Below are positions 46,528 to 55,299 of a stretch of DNA of 64,000 bases, one piece after another. The translations under genes were made by a program, and so were the position numbers. Below the pieces are notes generated by a model. It was not told the origin of the DNA. It searched no databases and saw only the letters and a program-made list of their open reading frames with translations. The number at the start of each line of letters is the position of its first letter. Position 1 is the first letter of the stretch. Origin of the DNA: JBCCTX01 sp039197765 (lineage in GTDB: Bacteria > Bacteroidota > Bacteroidia > J057); the NCBI GenBank assembly GCA_039197765.1, contig JBCCTX010000005.1, positions 3,807-67,806 of the forward strand, in the 5' to 3' direction.

Positions 46528-49500
46528 ATGAAAAAACTATTTCCTCTATTATTAGCTGTATTTTTCACCTCTTATCTCCCAGCTCAGGATGTCTTCGACC
46601 TGAATGTGCTGGGGTCTTACCAATCGGGGCTCTTCGATGAAGCAGCAGCCGAAATTGTTGCGTATGATGCTGCCACAGAAAGGTTATTCACTACTAATGC
46701 CAACGCTAACAATGTAACCATTATTTCTATCGCCGATCCTGCCAATCCCGATTCTGTGGGCGAGATTGATATGTCTCCTTACGGTGGAGGTCTTACCAGC
46801 CTTAAGGTGGTGAACGGAATCGTTGCAGTAGCTTCTGTAGCAGACTCTGTTGCGGATAATGGTTCCCTCACCTTTTTCAATGCCGCTGATGGTTCCTTTA
46901 TTAGTACGGTAATAGTAGGCGTATTGCCTGATATGGTTCAGGTAAATGCGGCAGGAACCAAAGTACTTACTGCCAATGAAGGCCAGCCCTCAGACGATTA
47001 TACGGTAGATCCAGAAGGATCTGTTTCTATCGTAGATATCTCTGCTGGTGCAGAAAATGCTACCGTAACAACGGTAACGTTTGATTCTTTTAATGACAAG
47101 AAAGCTGCCCTGGAAAATCGCGGGATTAGGATTTTTGGTCCCAATGCCACAGTAGCTCAGGACTTAGAGCCGGAGTATATAACCGTTGCGCCCAATGATA
47201 GTATTGCCTATGTAGCATGTCAGGAAAATAATGCCCTGGCGGTGATTAACATAGAGACCGGAACGCTATTGGACATACTAGCCTTAGGGTACAAGGATCA
47301 CTTAGCTGGTCAGCCAGTTTTAGAAGAGTTTTTCTTAAATGAGTTGATCGACCTCCCAAGTTTGGGAGTGCCTGTAGGGCAAACAGATGATGTAAAGGTT
47401 AGTGGCTTCTCAGGCCTTTTCTTTGATGCGGCGAATTCATCCTCAAGCGAATACGTATTTTATGTAATTCCCGATAGAGGACCCAACGAAGGGACTGTCT
47501 CTGGAAGTCTCGCCGGTACCAGCCAGAATTTGCGCCCTTTTAAAATTCCCGATTACCAGGCGCGTATAGTTAAGTTCACCATGGATCCTGTTTCCAAGGT
47601 GATCTCTTTTGACGTAGAAGACCAGATTTTCTTGACCCAGCCAGACAGTACCCCCATCTCAGGAAGAGGAAACATTTCTGGCTTTGATGAAGTGCCAGTG
47701 GCACTTGAGCTAGACACGACCATGGCAGATGTAGTGGTAGAAGGTCGTGGCTTCAACTTCCTTGAATATGATCCCTTTGGAGGAGACTTTGAAGGCATTC
47801 TTCGTGATGCGAATGGGGATTTCTGGATGTGTGATGAGTATCGCCCTGCCATTTATCACTTCGATCCTTCTGGCATCCTAGTAGATAGGCTCGTCCCACA
47901 GGGTACTTCCCTCTTAGGAGATTCTGCTCAAGAAGTAGGATTCTATGGTACAGAAACGCTACCTGCTGCATATGCAAAGCGCAGAGCAAATAGAGGATTT
48001 GAAGCCCTTGCTTTGGATACAGATGAGGGAATCTTATATGCTTTTATACAGTCTCCGATAGAAACACCAGACCAAGCTTCGGTAAGGAATATGTCGGACG
48101 TGATTCGCATTCTTGGAGTAGATCCTGCTACGGGAGAGCCTGTCAGTGAGTATGTGTACCTGCTAGAGAGAAACCGAGACGCAGGTTTAGGAAATCGGGT
48201 AGACAAAATAGGAGACGCGGTCTACACAGGTAATGGAAGGTTTATGGTATTAGAACGCGACTCTGGACTTCCTGGAAACATTACTTCTCAGAAATATGTA
48301 TTTGAAATCGACCTGAAGTACGCGACCAATATTTTAGGAACAGATTTGGCCAATAAGACAGAATCTACAGGTCCTGAGGACAAGACCCTGGAAATGATGA
48401 CGGCTGAAGACCTGGCAGCTGCTGAAATTGTTCCTGTGTATAAGCACAAGGTATTGAACCTTCCTTCTATTGGCTACCTACCTAGTGATAAGCCCGAAGG
48501 ATTGGCCCTTCTGCCCGATGGTTCTTTAGCCGTTATCAATGACAACGATTTTGGACTTGCTGGTGCAGGCGTTACAGATGATATTTCTTTGGGAATTATT
48601 TCTTTCGATGGTATGAACGGCTTTGATGCCAGTAACCGAAGTGCAGGGATTGACATTAGCCCACGCCCCACTTTGGGAATGTATCAACCAGATGCCATTG
48701 CTTCTTATGAGGTAGATGGAATCACTTACATCGTAACCGCAAATGAAGGGGATGCTCGGGAATACGAAGGAGATCCTGGCTTTATCGAAGATACCCGTGT
48801 TGAAGATCTCACATTAGATACCTTGGAGTTTCCCGATGCTACGGCCTTACAAGCTGAAGAAAACCTAGGTCGTTTGAAGACCACCAACGCTACAGGCGAC
48901 TTGGATGGCGATGGTGATTTTGATCGGATTTATTCTTATGGAGCTCGCTCCTTCTCCATCTTCGACCAGTTTGGAAACCAAGTGTTTGACTCAGGAGATG
49001 ATTTTGAGCAAATCACAGCTGCCTTAGAGCCCTTGAACTTCAACAGCACAAACGATGAGAATGATTCTCGTAAGAACCGAAGCGATGACAAAGGGGTAGA
49101 GCCTGAGGCTGTAAAATTAGTAGAAAGAGATGGAGAGGTTTACGCCCTAATTGGGTTTGAAAGACTTGGGGGAATTATCGTGTATAACATTAGCGATCCT
49201 AGCAGCCCTGAGTATCTGAGCTATATTAATAACAGAGACTTCTCAGCTGATGCAGAAACTCCTGCCGTTGGGGATTTAGGGGTTGAGGACATCATCTACA
49301 TTGAGGCAGAAGATAGCCCCAATGGTTCTCCACTGGTGGTTACGGCGAACGAAGTGAGTGGTTCTGTTACGGTATTCGGAACAGACTTCGAAAAGCAGGA
49401 CTTTACGTTGCGCGTAATCCACAACAATGATGGAGAGTCCAAACTCCTACCAGATGACAATGGAATCGGGGGTGCTGCACCCTTCAAGACGATTGCAGAT

Positions 49501-52500
49501 AGTTTGAAAGCAGAAGGTACTCCTTCCGTGATGCTATCTTCTGGAGACAACTTCTTGGCAGGAAAGGCTTTTGAAGCAGGAATAAACCGTGCAGAAGGTC
49601 TTCCCCTTTATGATGCAGTTGTGCTGGATTCTATTGGCTATGATGCCATTTGTATTGGTAACCATGACTTTGATTTTGGCCCCGACCTCCTTGCCCGACT
49701 CATCAACGATTTTGTTACGACAATGCCTCCCTACTTAAGTGCAAACCTGGATGTCTCAGGAGAGCCTTCGCTTCAAGAATTAGCAGATGATGGGAGAATA
49801 GCTGCCTCCACTATTATAGATGTGGACGGTGAAAAAGTGGGAGTTGTCGGATTGATCACAGAGCTACTGGCCAATATCTCTAGCCCAGGGAATGTTACAG
49901 TAAATGACATGATCTTGGAGATTGCCCAGCAAGAAGTCAATGCAATGACAGCTATTGGAATCAATAAGATTATCGTTATTAGCCACCTACAGTCTATCCA
50001 AAACGAAATTGACCTGGCGGGCCAACTTTCAGACGTCGATGTGATTATCGCAGGAGGAGGAGATGAACTCCTTACCAATGATTCCACTGATGTAATTGAA
50101 GGTCTGGAGATCTTTGGATCTTATCCACTTGAGGTAGCAAATGCCAATGGAGATACAACTTATATCGTAACTACTCCAGGGGAGTATCGGTTTGTAGGTA
50201 ACCTGATTGTAAACTTCGATGCAGAGGGTAAGGTAACTTCCATTGGAGCGGAAAGTGATCCCATCCTGGTTACCGGCGTAGCTGCTGACGAAGGTCTTCA
50301 ATCCACTGTAATTGATTCTGTAATTGCTTATAACGAGTTCCTTGATGCCAATATTATCGCCCTTACAGAAGTCGATTTGGATGGTACCCGGGCAAGTGTG
50401 AGAACCATAGAGACAAATGAAGGAAACCTCATAGCTGATTCCTATATCTGGCTTGTAGAGCGCGAGGCTGAGGCTTTAGGATTAGATCCTTCTATTCCGA
50501 TTGTAGCTATGACTAATGGGGGAGGAATTCGCAACAACAATATCATTGAAGCAGGTAGCGACATCTCTGAAGGGACTACGTTTGATATGTTGCCTTTTGA
50601 TAATATTGTATCAGTTGTGAATCCATTGAGTCCTGCTAAGTTAAAGTCTGCTTTGGAAAATAGCGTTTCCAGTGTTGAGACCGTATCTGGGAGATTTTCA
50701 CAAATAGGAGGCTTCTCCTTCGTTTGGGATACTACCCAGGCAGCAAGAGAGGCTGGGAACCGAGTTATTAGTGCTACGCTGGATGATGGAACTAAAATCA
50801 TCGAGGACTATATACCCATTCAAGGAGCGCCAAGTGTGTATGTAATTACCAATAGTTTTGTGGCAAGAGGAGGAGATAGCTACGACGAATTCCCCGAAGC
50901 AGGATTCCAGAATATTGGTTTTTCGTACAGACAAGCATTATTTGAGTACTTAATCGCTGACGATGGGGTAAATGGCTTAATCACCGCGGAAGCTTACCCT
51001 GCAGGTGGAGAAGGCCGTATCCAGCGCAGCAACGCTGTTGACGCTGGAAACTTTGTGCTTCGCGTGATTCACAACAATGACGGAGAATCCAAGCTCACCC
51101 CAGATGATGGGTTTGGTGGGGCAGCAAACTTCCTAGCCCTTACCGATAGCTTGAAGGCAACCAGCACTTCCGCCATCACATTGTCCTCAGGGGACAACTT
51201 CCTGGCGGGTACCGCATTCGCTGCTTCGTTGGCAAGAGATACAACGCTACCCTTCTACGATGCAGTCGTACTGGATTCTATTGGATATGATGCTATCTGT
51301 ATCGGAAACCACGATTTCGATTTTGGACCAGAATTATTAGCAGAGTTTATTAATGACTTTGTTACCACTCAGCCTCCTTACTTGGGTGCAAACCTTGACT
51401 TCTCAGGTGAGCCCAGCCTTCAAGCCTTGGTCGATGCCGAAAGAATCGCTCCAAGTACAATTGTGGAGATTGATGGAGAACAAGTGGGAGTTATAGGTTT
51501 AATTACAGAATCACTGCCGACCGTAACTAGCCCAGGAAATGTTACAGTGGACTCTGCATTGGCAGAAGTTGCTCAAGCTCAAATTGACGCTCTGCTTGCT
51601 GAAGGGGTAAATAAAATTATCCTAATCAGCCACCTGCAAAGTATTCAAAACGAATTGGATCTGGCTACAGAGTTATCTGGCGTAGATCTTATCATTGCTG
51701 GAGGAGGCGACGAGTTGTTGACCAATGACTCAACTGAGATCGTATCCGACCAAGAGGTCTTTGGGGAATATCCATTGACAGCTATTGATGCGGACAGCAA
51801 CACAGTGTATATCATAACTACGCCTGGAGAATACCAGTATGTAGGAAACCTGATTGTGAATTTTGATTCGACTGGAGCTATTTCATTCATTGGAGATGGT
51901 AGTAATCCGATCCTCGTACGGGATGGATCACCAGACTCAGCTCTGGTTGCAACTGTCATTGATTCCATTTCTGCTTTCGAAGTTATTTTGGATCAAAATG
52001 TCATTGCAGTTACCGAAGTAGATCTAGATGGTAGGCGAGGAAGCGTGAGAACCATCGAAACGAATCAGGGTAACCTGATTACTGACGCCTTCCTTTGGGT
52101 GGCTGAAAATGAAGGAGAAGCTGCTGGGCTTGATCCCACTATTCCTGTCGTGGCCATACAAAATGGCGGAGGAATCCGAAACAACAATATCATTGATGCT
52201 GGAAGTGACATTTCTGAAGGTACGACCTTTGACATGTTGCCTTTTGCAAACTTTGTCTCGGTTGTTAATCCAATTACACCTGAGGAATTCAAGTCTGCTT
52301 TAGAAAATGCGGTATCATTGGTGGAAAATGTAAATGGTCGATTCCCTCAAATCGCGGGTTTCAAATTAGTGTATAATCCATCTGGAGAATCAGGCGTTTC
52401 GCGTGTCTTATCTGTAATGCTAGATGATAGTACCATGATTGTGGAAGATGGGGCCGCTGTAGAAGGAGCACCTAGTGTGTATGTAGTAACCAATAGTTTC

Positions 52501-52965
52501 ACTTCTGGAGGAGGAGATGACTTCGACGAATTTGAGGCTGCTGGCGCTATATTTTTATATCCTTCCTACCAACGTGCTTTGTTTGATTATTTAATCGCAG
52601 AAGATGGGGTCAACGGTGTAATTACCGCTGAGCAGTACCCTGAAGGCGGGGAAGGACGTATCACCACAATGGATATACCTACCTCTAACCCAGGTAACTT
52701 GAGCCTGAGCAACTTAAATCTGCGTGTATACCCCAATCCCTTCCAAACTGAACTTACAGTGAGTTACGAACTGAAGCAAAACCAGCTCGTGGCAATCCGT
52801 GTGGTCGATATGATGGGAAGAACCCTTCACACAATGGTGAATAGTCAGCAGCTTCCTGGATCTTATGAAATCAAGCTGAATATGAATCAGTTAGCTGCAG
52901 GTATGTATCTTCTTCATATACAGGTTGATGACAAAGTGAATTCTTTGAGCCTGTTGAAGCGATAG
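46528..52965 (+). CDS. Giant secreted protein: choice-of-anchor I and phytase-like domains, two tandem 5'-nucleotidase modules, T9SS sorting domain
   Basis: A 2145-residue protein; I use ATG 46528 (MKKLFPLLLAVFFTSYLPAQ, a signal peptide) instead of a TTG at 46492. Residues about 20-280 and 690-955 form a beta-propeller-like 'choice-of-anchor I' domain, interrupted by a phytase-like domain (about 289-677; FYVIPDRGPNEGT, GRGFNFLEYDPFGGDFEGIL). Two 5'-nucleotidase modules follow (about 957-1505 and 1507-2050), each with a metallophosphatase part (HNNDGESKL, SSGDNFLAG, IGNHDFDFG, SHLQS) and the 5_nucleotid_C part (MTNGGGIRNNN or IQNGGGIRNNN; EGTTFDMLPF). The family's GHSH metal motif is replaced by GGGDELLTND in both. 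A type IX sorting domain ends the chain (about 2062-2145; RVYPNPFQTELTVSY). It probably releases phosphate from extracellular nucleotides or phytate-like esters. It is a single-gene transcript with a terminator. Confidence 0.9.
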   Translation: MKKLFPLLLAVFFTSYLPAQDVFDLNVLGSYQSGLFDEAAAEIVAYDAATERLFTTNANANNVTIISIADPANPDSVGEIDMSPYGGGLTSLKVVNGIVAVASVADSVADNGSLTFFNAADGSFISTVIVGVLPDMVQVNAAGTKVLTANEGQPSDDYTVDPEGSVSIVDISAGAENATVTTVTFDSFNDKKAALENRGIRIFGPNATVAQDLEPEYITVAPNDSIAYVACQENNALAVINIETGTLLDILALGYKDHLAGQPVLEEFFLNELIDLPSLGVPVGQTDDVKVSGFSGLFFDAANSSSSEYVFYVIPDRGPNEGTVSGSLAGTSQNLRPFKIPDYQARIVKFTMDPVSKVISFDVEDQIFLTQPDSTPISGRGNISGFDEVPVALELDTTMADVVVEGRGFNFLEYDPFGGDFEGILRDANGDFWMCDEYRPAIYHFDPSGILVDRLVPQGTSLLGDSAQEVGFYGTETLPAAYAKRRANRGFEALALDTDEGILYAFIQSPIETPDQASVRNMSDVIRILGVDPATGEPVSEYVYLLERNRDAGLGNRVDKIGDAVYTGNGRFMVLERDSGLPGNITSQKYVFEIDLKYATNILGTDLANKTESTGPEDKTLEMMTAEDLAAAEIVPVYKHKVLNLPSIGYLPSDKPEGLALLPDGSLAVINDNDFGLAGAGVTDDISLGIISFDGMNGFDASNRSAGIDISPRPTLGMYQPDAIASYEVDGITYIVTANEGDAREYEGDPGFIEDTRVEDLTLDTLEFPDATALQAEENLGRLKTTNATGDLDGDGDFDRIYSYGARSFSIFDQFGNQVFDSGDDFEQITAALEPLNFNSTNDENDSRKNRSDDKGVEPEAVKLVERDGEVYALIGFERLGGIIVYNISDPSSPEYLSYINNRDFSADAETPAVGDLGVEDIIYIEAEDSPNGSPLVVTANEVSGSVTVFGTDFEKQDFTLRVIHNNDGESKLLPDDNGIGGAAPFKTIADSLKAEGTPSVMLSSGDNFLAGKAFEAGINRAEGLPLYDAVVLDSIGYDAICIGNHDFDFGPDLLARLINDFVTTMPPYLSANLDVSGEPSLQELADDGRIAASTIIDVDGEKVGVVGLITELLANISSPGNVTVNDMILEIAQQEVNAMTAIGINKIIVISHLQSIQNEIDLAGQLSDVDVIIAGGGDELLTNDSTDVIEGLEIFGSYPLEVANANGDTTYIVTTPGEYRFVGNLIVNFDAEGKVTSIGAESDPILVTGVAADEGLQSTVIDSVIAYNEFLDANIIALTEVDLDGTRASVRTIETNEGNLIADSYIWLVEREAEALGLDPSIPIVAMTNGGGIRNNNIIEAGSDISEGTTFDMLPFDNIVSVVNPLSPAKLKSALENSVSSVETVSGRFSQIGGFSFVWDTTQAAREAGNRVISATLDDGTKIIEDYIPIQGAPSVYVITNSFVARGGDSYDEFPEAGFQNIGFSYRQALFEYLIADDGVNGLITAEAYPAGGEGRIQRSNAVDAGNFVLRVIHNNDGESKLTPDDGFGGAANFLALTDSLKATSTSAITLSSGDNFLAGTAFAASLARDTTLPFYDAVVLDSIGYDAICIGNHDFDFGPELLAEFINDFVTTQPPYLGANLDFSGEPSLQALVDAERIAPSTIVEIDGEQVGVIGLITESLPTVTSPGNVTVDSALAEVAQAQIDALLAEGVNKIILISHLQSIQNELDLATELSGVDLIIAGGGDELLTNDSTEIVSDQEVFGEYPLTAIDADSNTVYIITTPGEYQYVGNLIVNFDSTGAISFIGDGSNPILVRDGSPDSALVATVIDSISAFEVILDQNVIAVTEVDLDGRRGSVRTIETNQGNLITDAFLWVAENEGEAAGLDPTIPVVAIQNGGGIRNNNIIDAGSDISEGTTFDMLPFANFVSVVNPITPEEFKSALENAVSLVENVNGRFPQIAGFKLVYNPSGESGVSRVLSVMLDDSTMIVEDGAAVEGAPSVYVVTNSFTSGGGDDFDEFEAAGAIFLYPSYQRALFDYLIAEDGVNGVITAEQYPEGGEGRITTMDIPTSNPGNLSLSNLNLRVYPNPFQTELTVSYELKQNQLVAIRVVDMMGRTLHTMVNSQQLPGSYEIKLNMNQLAAGMYLLHIQVDDKVNSLSLLKR

Positions 52966-52987
52966 TGCGTATAGTTAAGTTAGGAAG

Positions 52988-53017
52988 AGGCTACCTCAAA
53001 GATGGGGTAGCCTTTTT
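52988..53017 (+). terminator. Rho-independent terminator
   Basis: AGGCTACC (52988-52995) pairs with GGTAGCCT (53006-53013) and is followed by TTTTT. It lies 22 nt after the stop of the large nucleotidase gene. Confidence 0.85.
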
Positions 53018-53141
53018 CTATTATAAATTTTGAAAGACGCTTAAATTAATTTATTATGTTGGAATTAATATATTAAATTTGCAATATAAAATAATGGAAT
53101 TACCCCCTTCTGTTTAATTTAGACATTCAACGAAAATATTT

Positions 53142-53900
53142 GTGAAGGAAGCAATAGAAACTAAACAGAACTCAAAAAGCGTCGAGAAAGTTTCCGAGAA
53201 TGAACTTGCAAAGTTGAGAGAGGAAGTTGAAAAGGTCAAGATGCGCGAAGAAGAAGTGATTTACAAGATATCTCACGACCTTCAACAACCGATTACAACT
53301 ATGATTGGATACTTGGGATTGATTGAAAGGAGATATATAGACTCATTTGATGATAAGGGAAAGGTTTTTCTGGAAAATATAAAGCTCTCATCTGAAAAAC
53401 TATCCATCATCCTCAAGGGGCTGCTCGAATACTCGAGGGTAGGGAAGGCAGCTCAGCAAGAAAGTGTAGATTGTGAAAAATTGGTATTCGAAATATGGGA
53501 AGACCTGACTAAAGCCTCTAGCTTCTCTAATGCCGAACTGGTAACAAAGGGTCTCCCTGTTATTTCTGCAAATCCCTTTGATCTTCATAGATTGTTTTTT
53601 CATGTCATTCAGAATGCGTTAATTTATCAAAATCCAGGATCTAAGGCCAAGGTCGAGATTTCTTCTGAGAGCTTGGAAGGAGGCTGGAAATTTGAAGTGA
53701 AAGACAATGGAATCGGAATTGCTTCGCAATATGGTGAAGAAATCTTTGAACTTCTTACTCGACTCAACAATGCAGATTTCCCAGGAGCAGGTCTAGGCCT
53801 ATCTATTTGTAAGAGAATTATAGAGAGTTGTCAAGGAGAAATTTGGGTAGAATCTGAGGAAGGTAAAGGTTCAAGCTTTTATTTTACCATTTTTTCATAA
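53142..53900 (+). CDS. Cytosolic sensor-less histidine kinase
   Basis: A 252-residue histidine kinase starting at GTG 53142; no ATG is available. It has a short N-terminal coiled coil (residues 12-36) and no sensor or membrane segment. The HisKA domain has H45 in KISHDLQQP (43-51), and the HATPase domain (about 145-252) has an N box (HVIQNALIYQNPG), DNGIGI and GAGLGLSICKRI. Such 'cyanobacterial phytochrome-like' DHp/CA cores usually rely on a partner protein for sensing. A single-domain response regulator gene starts 31 nt downstream, so they form a pair. Confidence 0.9.
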   Translation: MKEAIETKQNSKSVEKVSENELAKLREEVEKVKMREEEVIYKISHDLQQPITTMIGYLGLIERRYIDSFDDKGKVFLENIKLSSEKLSIILKGLLEYSRVGKAAQQESVDCEKLVFEIWEDLTKASSFSNAELVTKGLPVISANPFDLHRLFFHVIQNALIYQNPGSKAKVEISSESLEGGWKFEVKDNGIGIASQYGEEIFELLTRLNNADFPGAGLGLSICKRIIESCQGEIWVESEEGKGSSFYFTIFS

Positions 53901-53931
53901 ATTACATTTTACGCTAGTTGGATTTCGAATA

Positions 53932-54342
53932 ATGGGGGAAATTAAGCACATACTGCTTGTAGATGACGATGAACCAACCAATATTCTCCACAAGATAATT
54001 ATCGATGAGGTGGATTGGGGGTGTACAGTCCATTTAGCCCAAACAGGGAAAGCGGCTATAGAATTTCTACAAACTTGGGAAGGTAGTTCTGAAGATTCAT
54101 CGGCCAGTACAATAGACTTAATATTCCTGGATTTAAATATGCCCACAATGAATGGGTATGAATTTCTCAGAGCCCACCAAAGCCTTCCTCCTTCCAAGCG
54201 AGCTAAAGTAATAATTGTAATGCTCACAACGATGCTGGATCAGGCCAAAACGGACCTTTTATGGAGTTTGGGAATCCAGGGATTTCAAAAAAAACCACTT
54301 ACAGAAGATGCCCTTGGCAAAATTCGGGAAGAATTTTTTTAA
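53932..54342 (+). CDS. Single-domain response regulator
   Basis: A 136-residue CheY-like receiver: DDD (11-13) forms the acidic pocket, D67 (LIFLDLNMP) accepts the phosphate, T98/T99 (VMLTTML) is the switch residue and K115/K116 (FQKKPL) the conserved lysine. No output domain is attached, so it signals through protein contact or as a phosphotransfer intermediate, in the manner of Rcp1-like regulators. It belongs to the upstream histidine kinase by position. Confidence 0.92.
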   Translation: MGEIKHILLVDDDEPTNILHKIIIDEVDWGCTVHLAQTGKAAIEFLQTWEGSSEDSSASTIDLIFLDLNMPTMNGYEFLRAHQSLPPSKRAKVIIVMLTTMLDQAKTDLLWSLGIQGFQKKPLTEDALGKIREEFF

Positions 54343-54378
54343 TATTGGGTTTTAACTTTAAACCCGCTGTAAGATAGC

Positions 54379-55290
54379 ATGTCCATTGCCTCGCATGTAA
54401 TGATGATAAGACCCAATTTTGTGGGTCAAGAAGATGAGCTAGAACTTGATATAGGCAATGCTAATACGCCTACTTTACCCATTTCCCTTTGGCAAGAAGC
54501 TTTATCGGAGTTGGATCTCTTACAGAATCAATTGCGCGATTCAGGCATACAAGTGAGTGTATTCCAACCTAGTGAGGGCCCTATTCCTCTAGCTTCGGCG
54601 TTTTCCATAAATTGGGTATCCTTTCATCCTCAGGGAGATATTATCCGCTATCCTATTCGAACACATAGTTCCAAGCTTAAGAACCAGGCGGAAATCATCC
54701 AGGAGTTTTTGGATAGAAACGCTGCCTGGGAGTTTACAGATTTGCGGGAGTACAGAAGCGTGGGGGTGTACCTAGAAGGAATGGGCAGCGTTGTCCTAGA
54801 CCGAAAGGGAAGGATAGCCTATGCGTGTGAGTCGCCCAATACCCATCCCGGTTTTTTTGAGCGATACTGTCAATATTTCGAATGGAAGCCTATCATTTTC
54901 AGGGCAAATCCACTTTATAAAGATTCTTTTGCCTACACAAGTAGTTTACTTTCTGTTGGAGAAGGTTTTTGCATATTGTGCAAAGAAGCTATTGCAGAGG
55001 AAAATCGGAAAGAAGTCCTAGATACGCTAGCAGTAGCAGATAAAGAACTTATTGAATGCAATTTTGATCAAATGCAGCAATCTGCCTGTAACCTAATCCA
55101 ACTGCAAAACACAAAGGGGGATAGGTATATTGTGCTTTCTGAGAAGGCCTTTCAGGCCTTATATCCCTCCCAGGTCAGTCGTTTAGAAAGCTTTGGTACC
55201 TTACTACCCATTTCCTTAGAAGTAATAGGAAATTTAGGAGTAGGAGGTCTTTGTTGTATACTTACAGAAGTTTTCGAACCCCATTCATAG
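54379..55290 (+). CDS. CtlX-like guanidine-modifying-enzyme homologue with altered active site
   Basis: A 303-residue protein of the CtlX/amidinotransferase (pentein) family. Compared with CtlX citrulline hydrolases, the frame NWVSFHPQGDIIRYPI (78-93), the acidic EGMGSVVLD (133-141, E133) and the C-terminal nucleophile cysteine C293 (LCCILTEV) are kept. However, the substrate aspartate of DxIFPNNW is A72 (ASAFSINW), and the catalytic histidine of xYHTNVM is Y186 (FAYTSSLL). Two of the usual catalytic or binding residues are therefore replaced. It is followed 9 nt later by an arginine-deiminase-like gene that has lost its cysteine but keeps the other residues. Either protein alone is unlikely to work as a standard hydrolase. 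Canonical residues are from memory of the family. Confidence 0.8.
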   Translation: MSIASHVMMIRPNFVGQEDELELDIGNANTPTLPISLWQEALSELDLLQNQLRDSGIQVSVFQPSEGPIPLASAFSINWVSFHPQGDIIRYPIRTHSSKLKNQAEIIQEFLDRNAAWEFTDLREYRSVGVYLEGMGSVVLDRKGRIAYACESPNTHPGFFERYCQYFEWKPIIFRANPLYKDSFAYTSSLLSVGEGFCILCKEAIAEENRKEVLDTLAVADKELIECNFDQMQQSACNLIQLQNTKGDRYIVLSEKAFQALYPSQVSRLESFGTLLPISLEVIGNLGVGGLCCILTEVFEPHS

Positions 55291-55299
55291 AACATTTTC

